This document shows positions 5,710 to 5,805 of a DNA stretch of 5,805 nucleotides, in pieces. Within the stretch, counting starts at the first letter, position 1, and each line of letters begins with the position of its first letter. The position numbers and the translations under genes are program-made. The stretch covers positions 1 to 5,805 of the forward strand of contig JAFMJX010000111.1 of assembly GCA_017853235.1 (NCBI GenBank), read 5' to 3'. The notes below the pieces were generated by a model that worked only from the letters and a program-made list of their open reading frames with translations, was not told the DNA's origin and did no database searches. This stretch comes from Chitinophagaceae bacterium. GTDB lineage: Bacteria > Bacteroidota > Bacteroidia > Chitinophagales > Chitinophagaceae.

Positions 5710-5805
5710 ATATTGTATTTAATGTTGGATATAATAATCTTGAATTTTGAGACCGCAATTTACACCCATTTTTTTTAATGGGTAAGCAATTTGAATATTT
5801 CTTCC
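5710..5805 (-). promoter_or_regulatory. Upstream region of eno: AT-rich leader and probable promoter area
   Basis: The 96 bases before the eno ATG end in an AT-rich tract without a Shine-Dalgarno. No exact TAnnTTTG box is seen. The nearest is TAAATTG (5762-5756, minus), one base short of the consensus spacing, with a TTG 24 bases upstream. The promoter is therefore not located with confidence. The outer part may include the end of a further minus-strand gene. Confidence 0.35.
5764..5783. repeat. Perfect inverted repeat upstream of eno
   Basis: ACCCATT (5764-5770) and AATGGGT (5777-5783) form a seven-pair stem around six T residues. There is no T tract after the stem on either strand, so it is not a standard terminator. 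It is flanked by a direct repeat GCAATTT at 5755-5761 and 5786-5792. It could be an operator or an mRNA 3' structure of the gene to the right. Confidence 0.5.

Noticed and set aside
5778..5805. Plus-strand ATG with nine open codons to the right edge
   Set aside because: Too short to judge, and the ATG falls within the inverted repeat; no promoter box was seen before it.
1..5805. A new defence, mobile or biosynthetic system
   Set aside because: All six genes belong to familiar families with intact motifs. There are no integrase or transposase genes, no arrayed repeats and no unexplained long gaps.

Overview
The window is a stretch of ordinary chromosome from a low-GC member of the Bacteroidota. 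The evidence is the gene families, AT-rich start regions without Shine-Dalgarno sequences, and boxes matching the Bacteroidota -7 promoter consensus TAnnTTTG. The protein style suggests Chitinophagia or a relative, but that is an impression and not a test. I see no mobile element, CRISPR array, tRNA, rRNA or phage gene.

Left to right there are six genes. (1) Bases 1-460, minus strand, hold the N-terminal part of a Bax inhibitor-1/YccA-type membrane protein that runs off the left edge. (2) Bases 528-1337, minus, encode a membrane-anchored or exported NodB-type polysaccharide deacetylase. (3) Bases 1449-3293, plus, encode a fused gamma-alpha subunit of a 2-oxoacid (probably 2-oxoglutarate):ferredoxin oxidoreductase, divergent from the deacetylase. 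(4-6) Bases 5709-3360, minus, read enolase, then a DivIC/FtsB-type division protein, then endonuclease III. korA and nth converge on a strong bidirectional terminator.

Functionally the window mixes central carbon metabolism (eno, korA), cell division (divIC), base-excision repair (nth) and the cell envelope (deacetylase, BaxI-like). The eno-divIC neighbourhood echoes the eno-ftsB order of Escherichia coli. divIC and nth overlap by ATGA and are very likely translated together.

I found no novel multi-gene system. The points worth a second look concern gene architecture. The korA gene has no beta-subunit gene beside it. The nth stop codon sits in the loop of the shared terminator. The hairpin behind eno runs its T tract straight into the divIC start codon and seems to contain a divIC promoter. 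The deacetylase start codon is decided by an overlapping -7 box. No gene-free stretch exceeds about 111 bases; all are described below.
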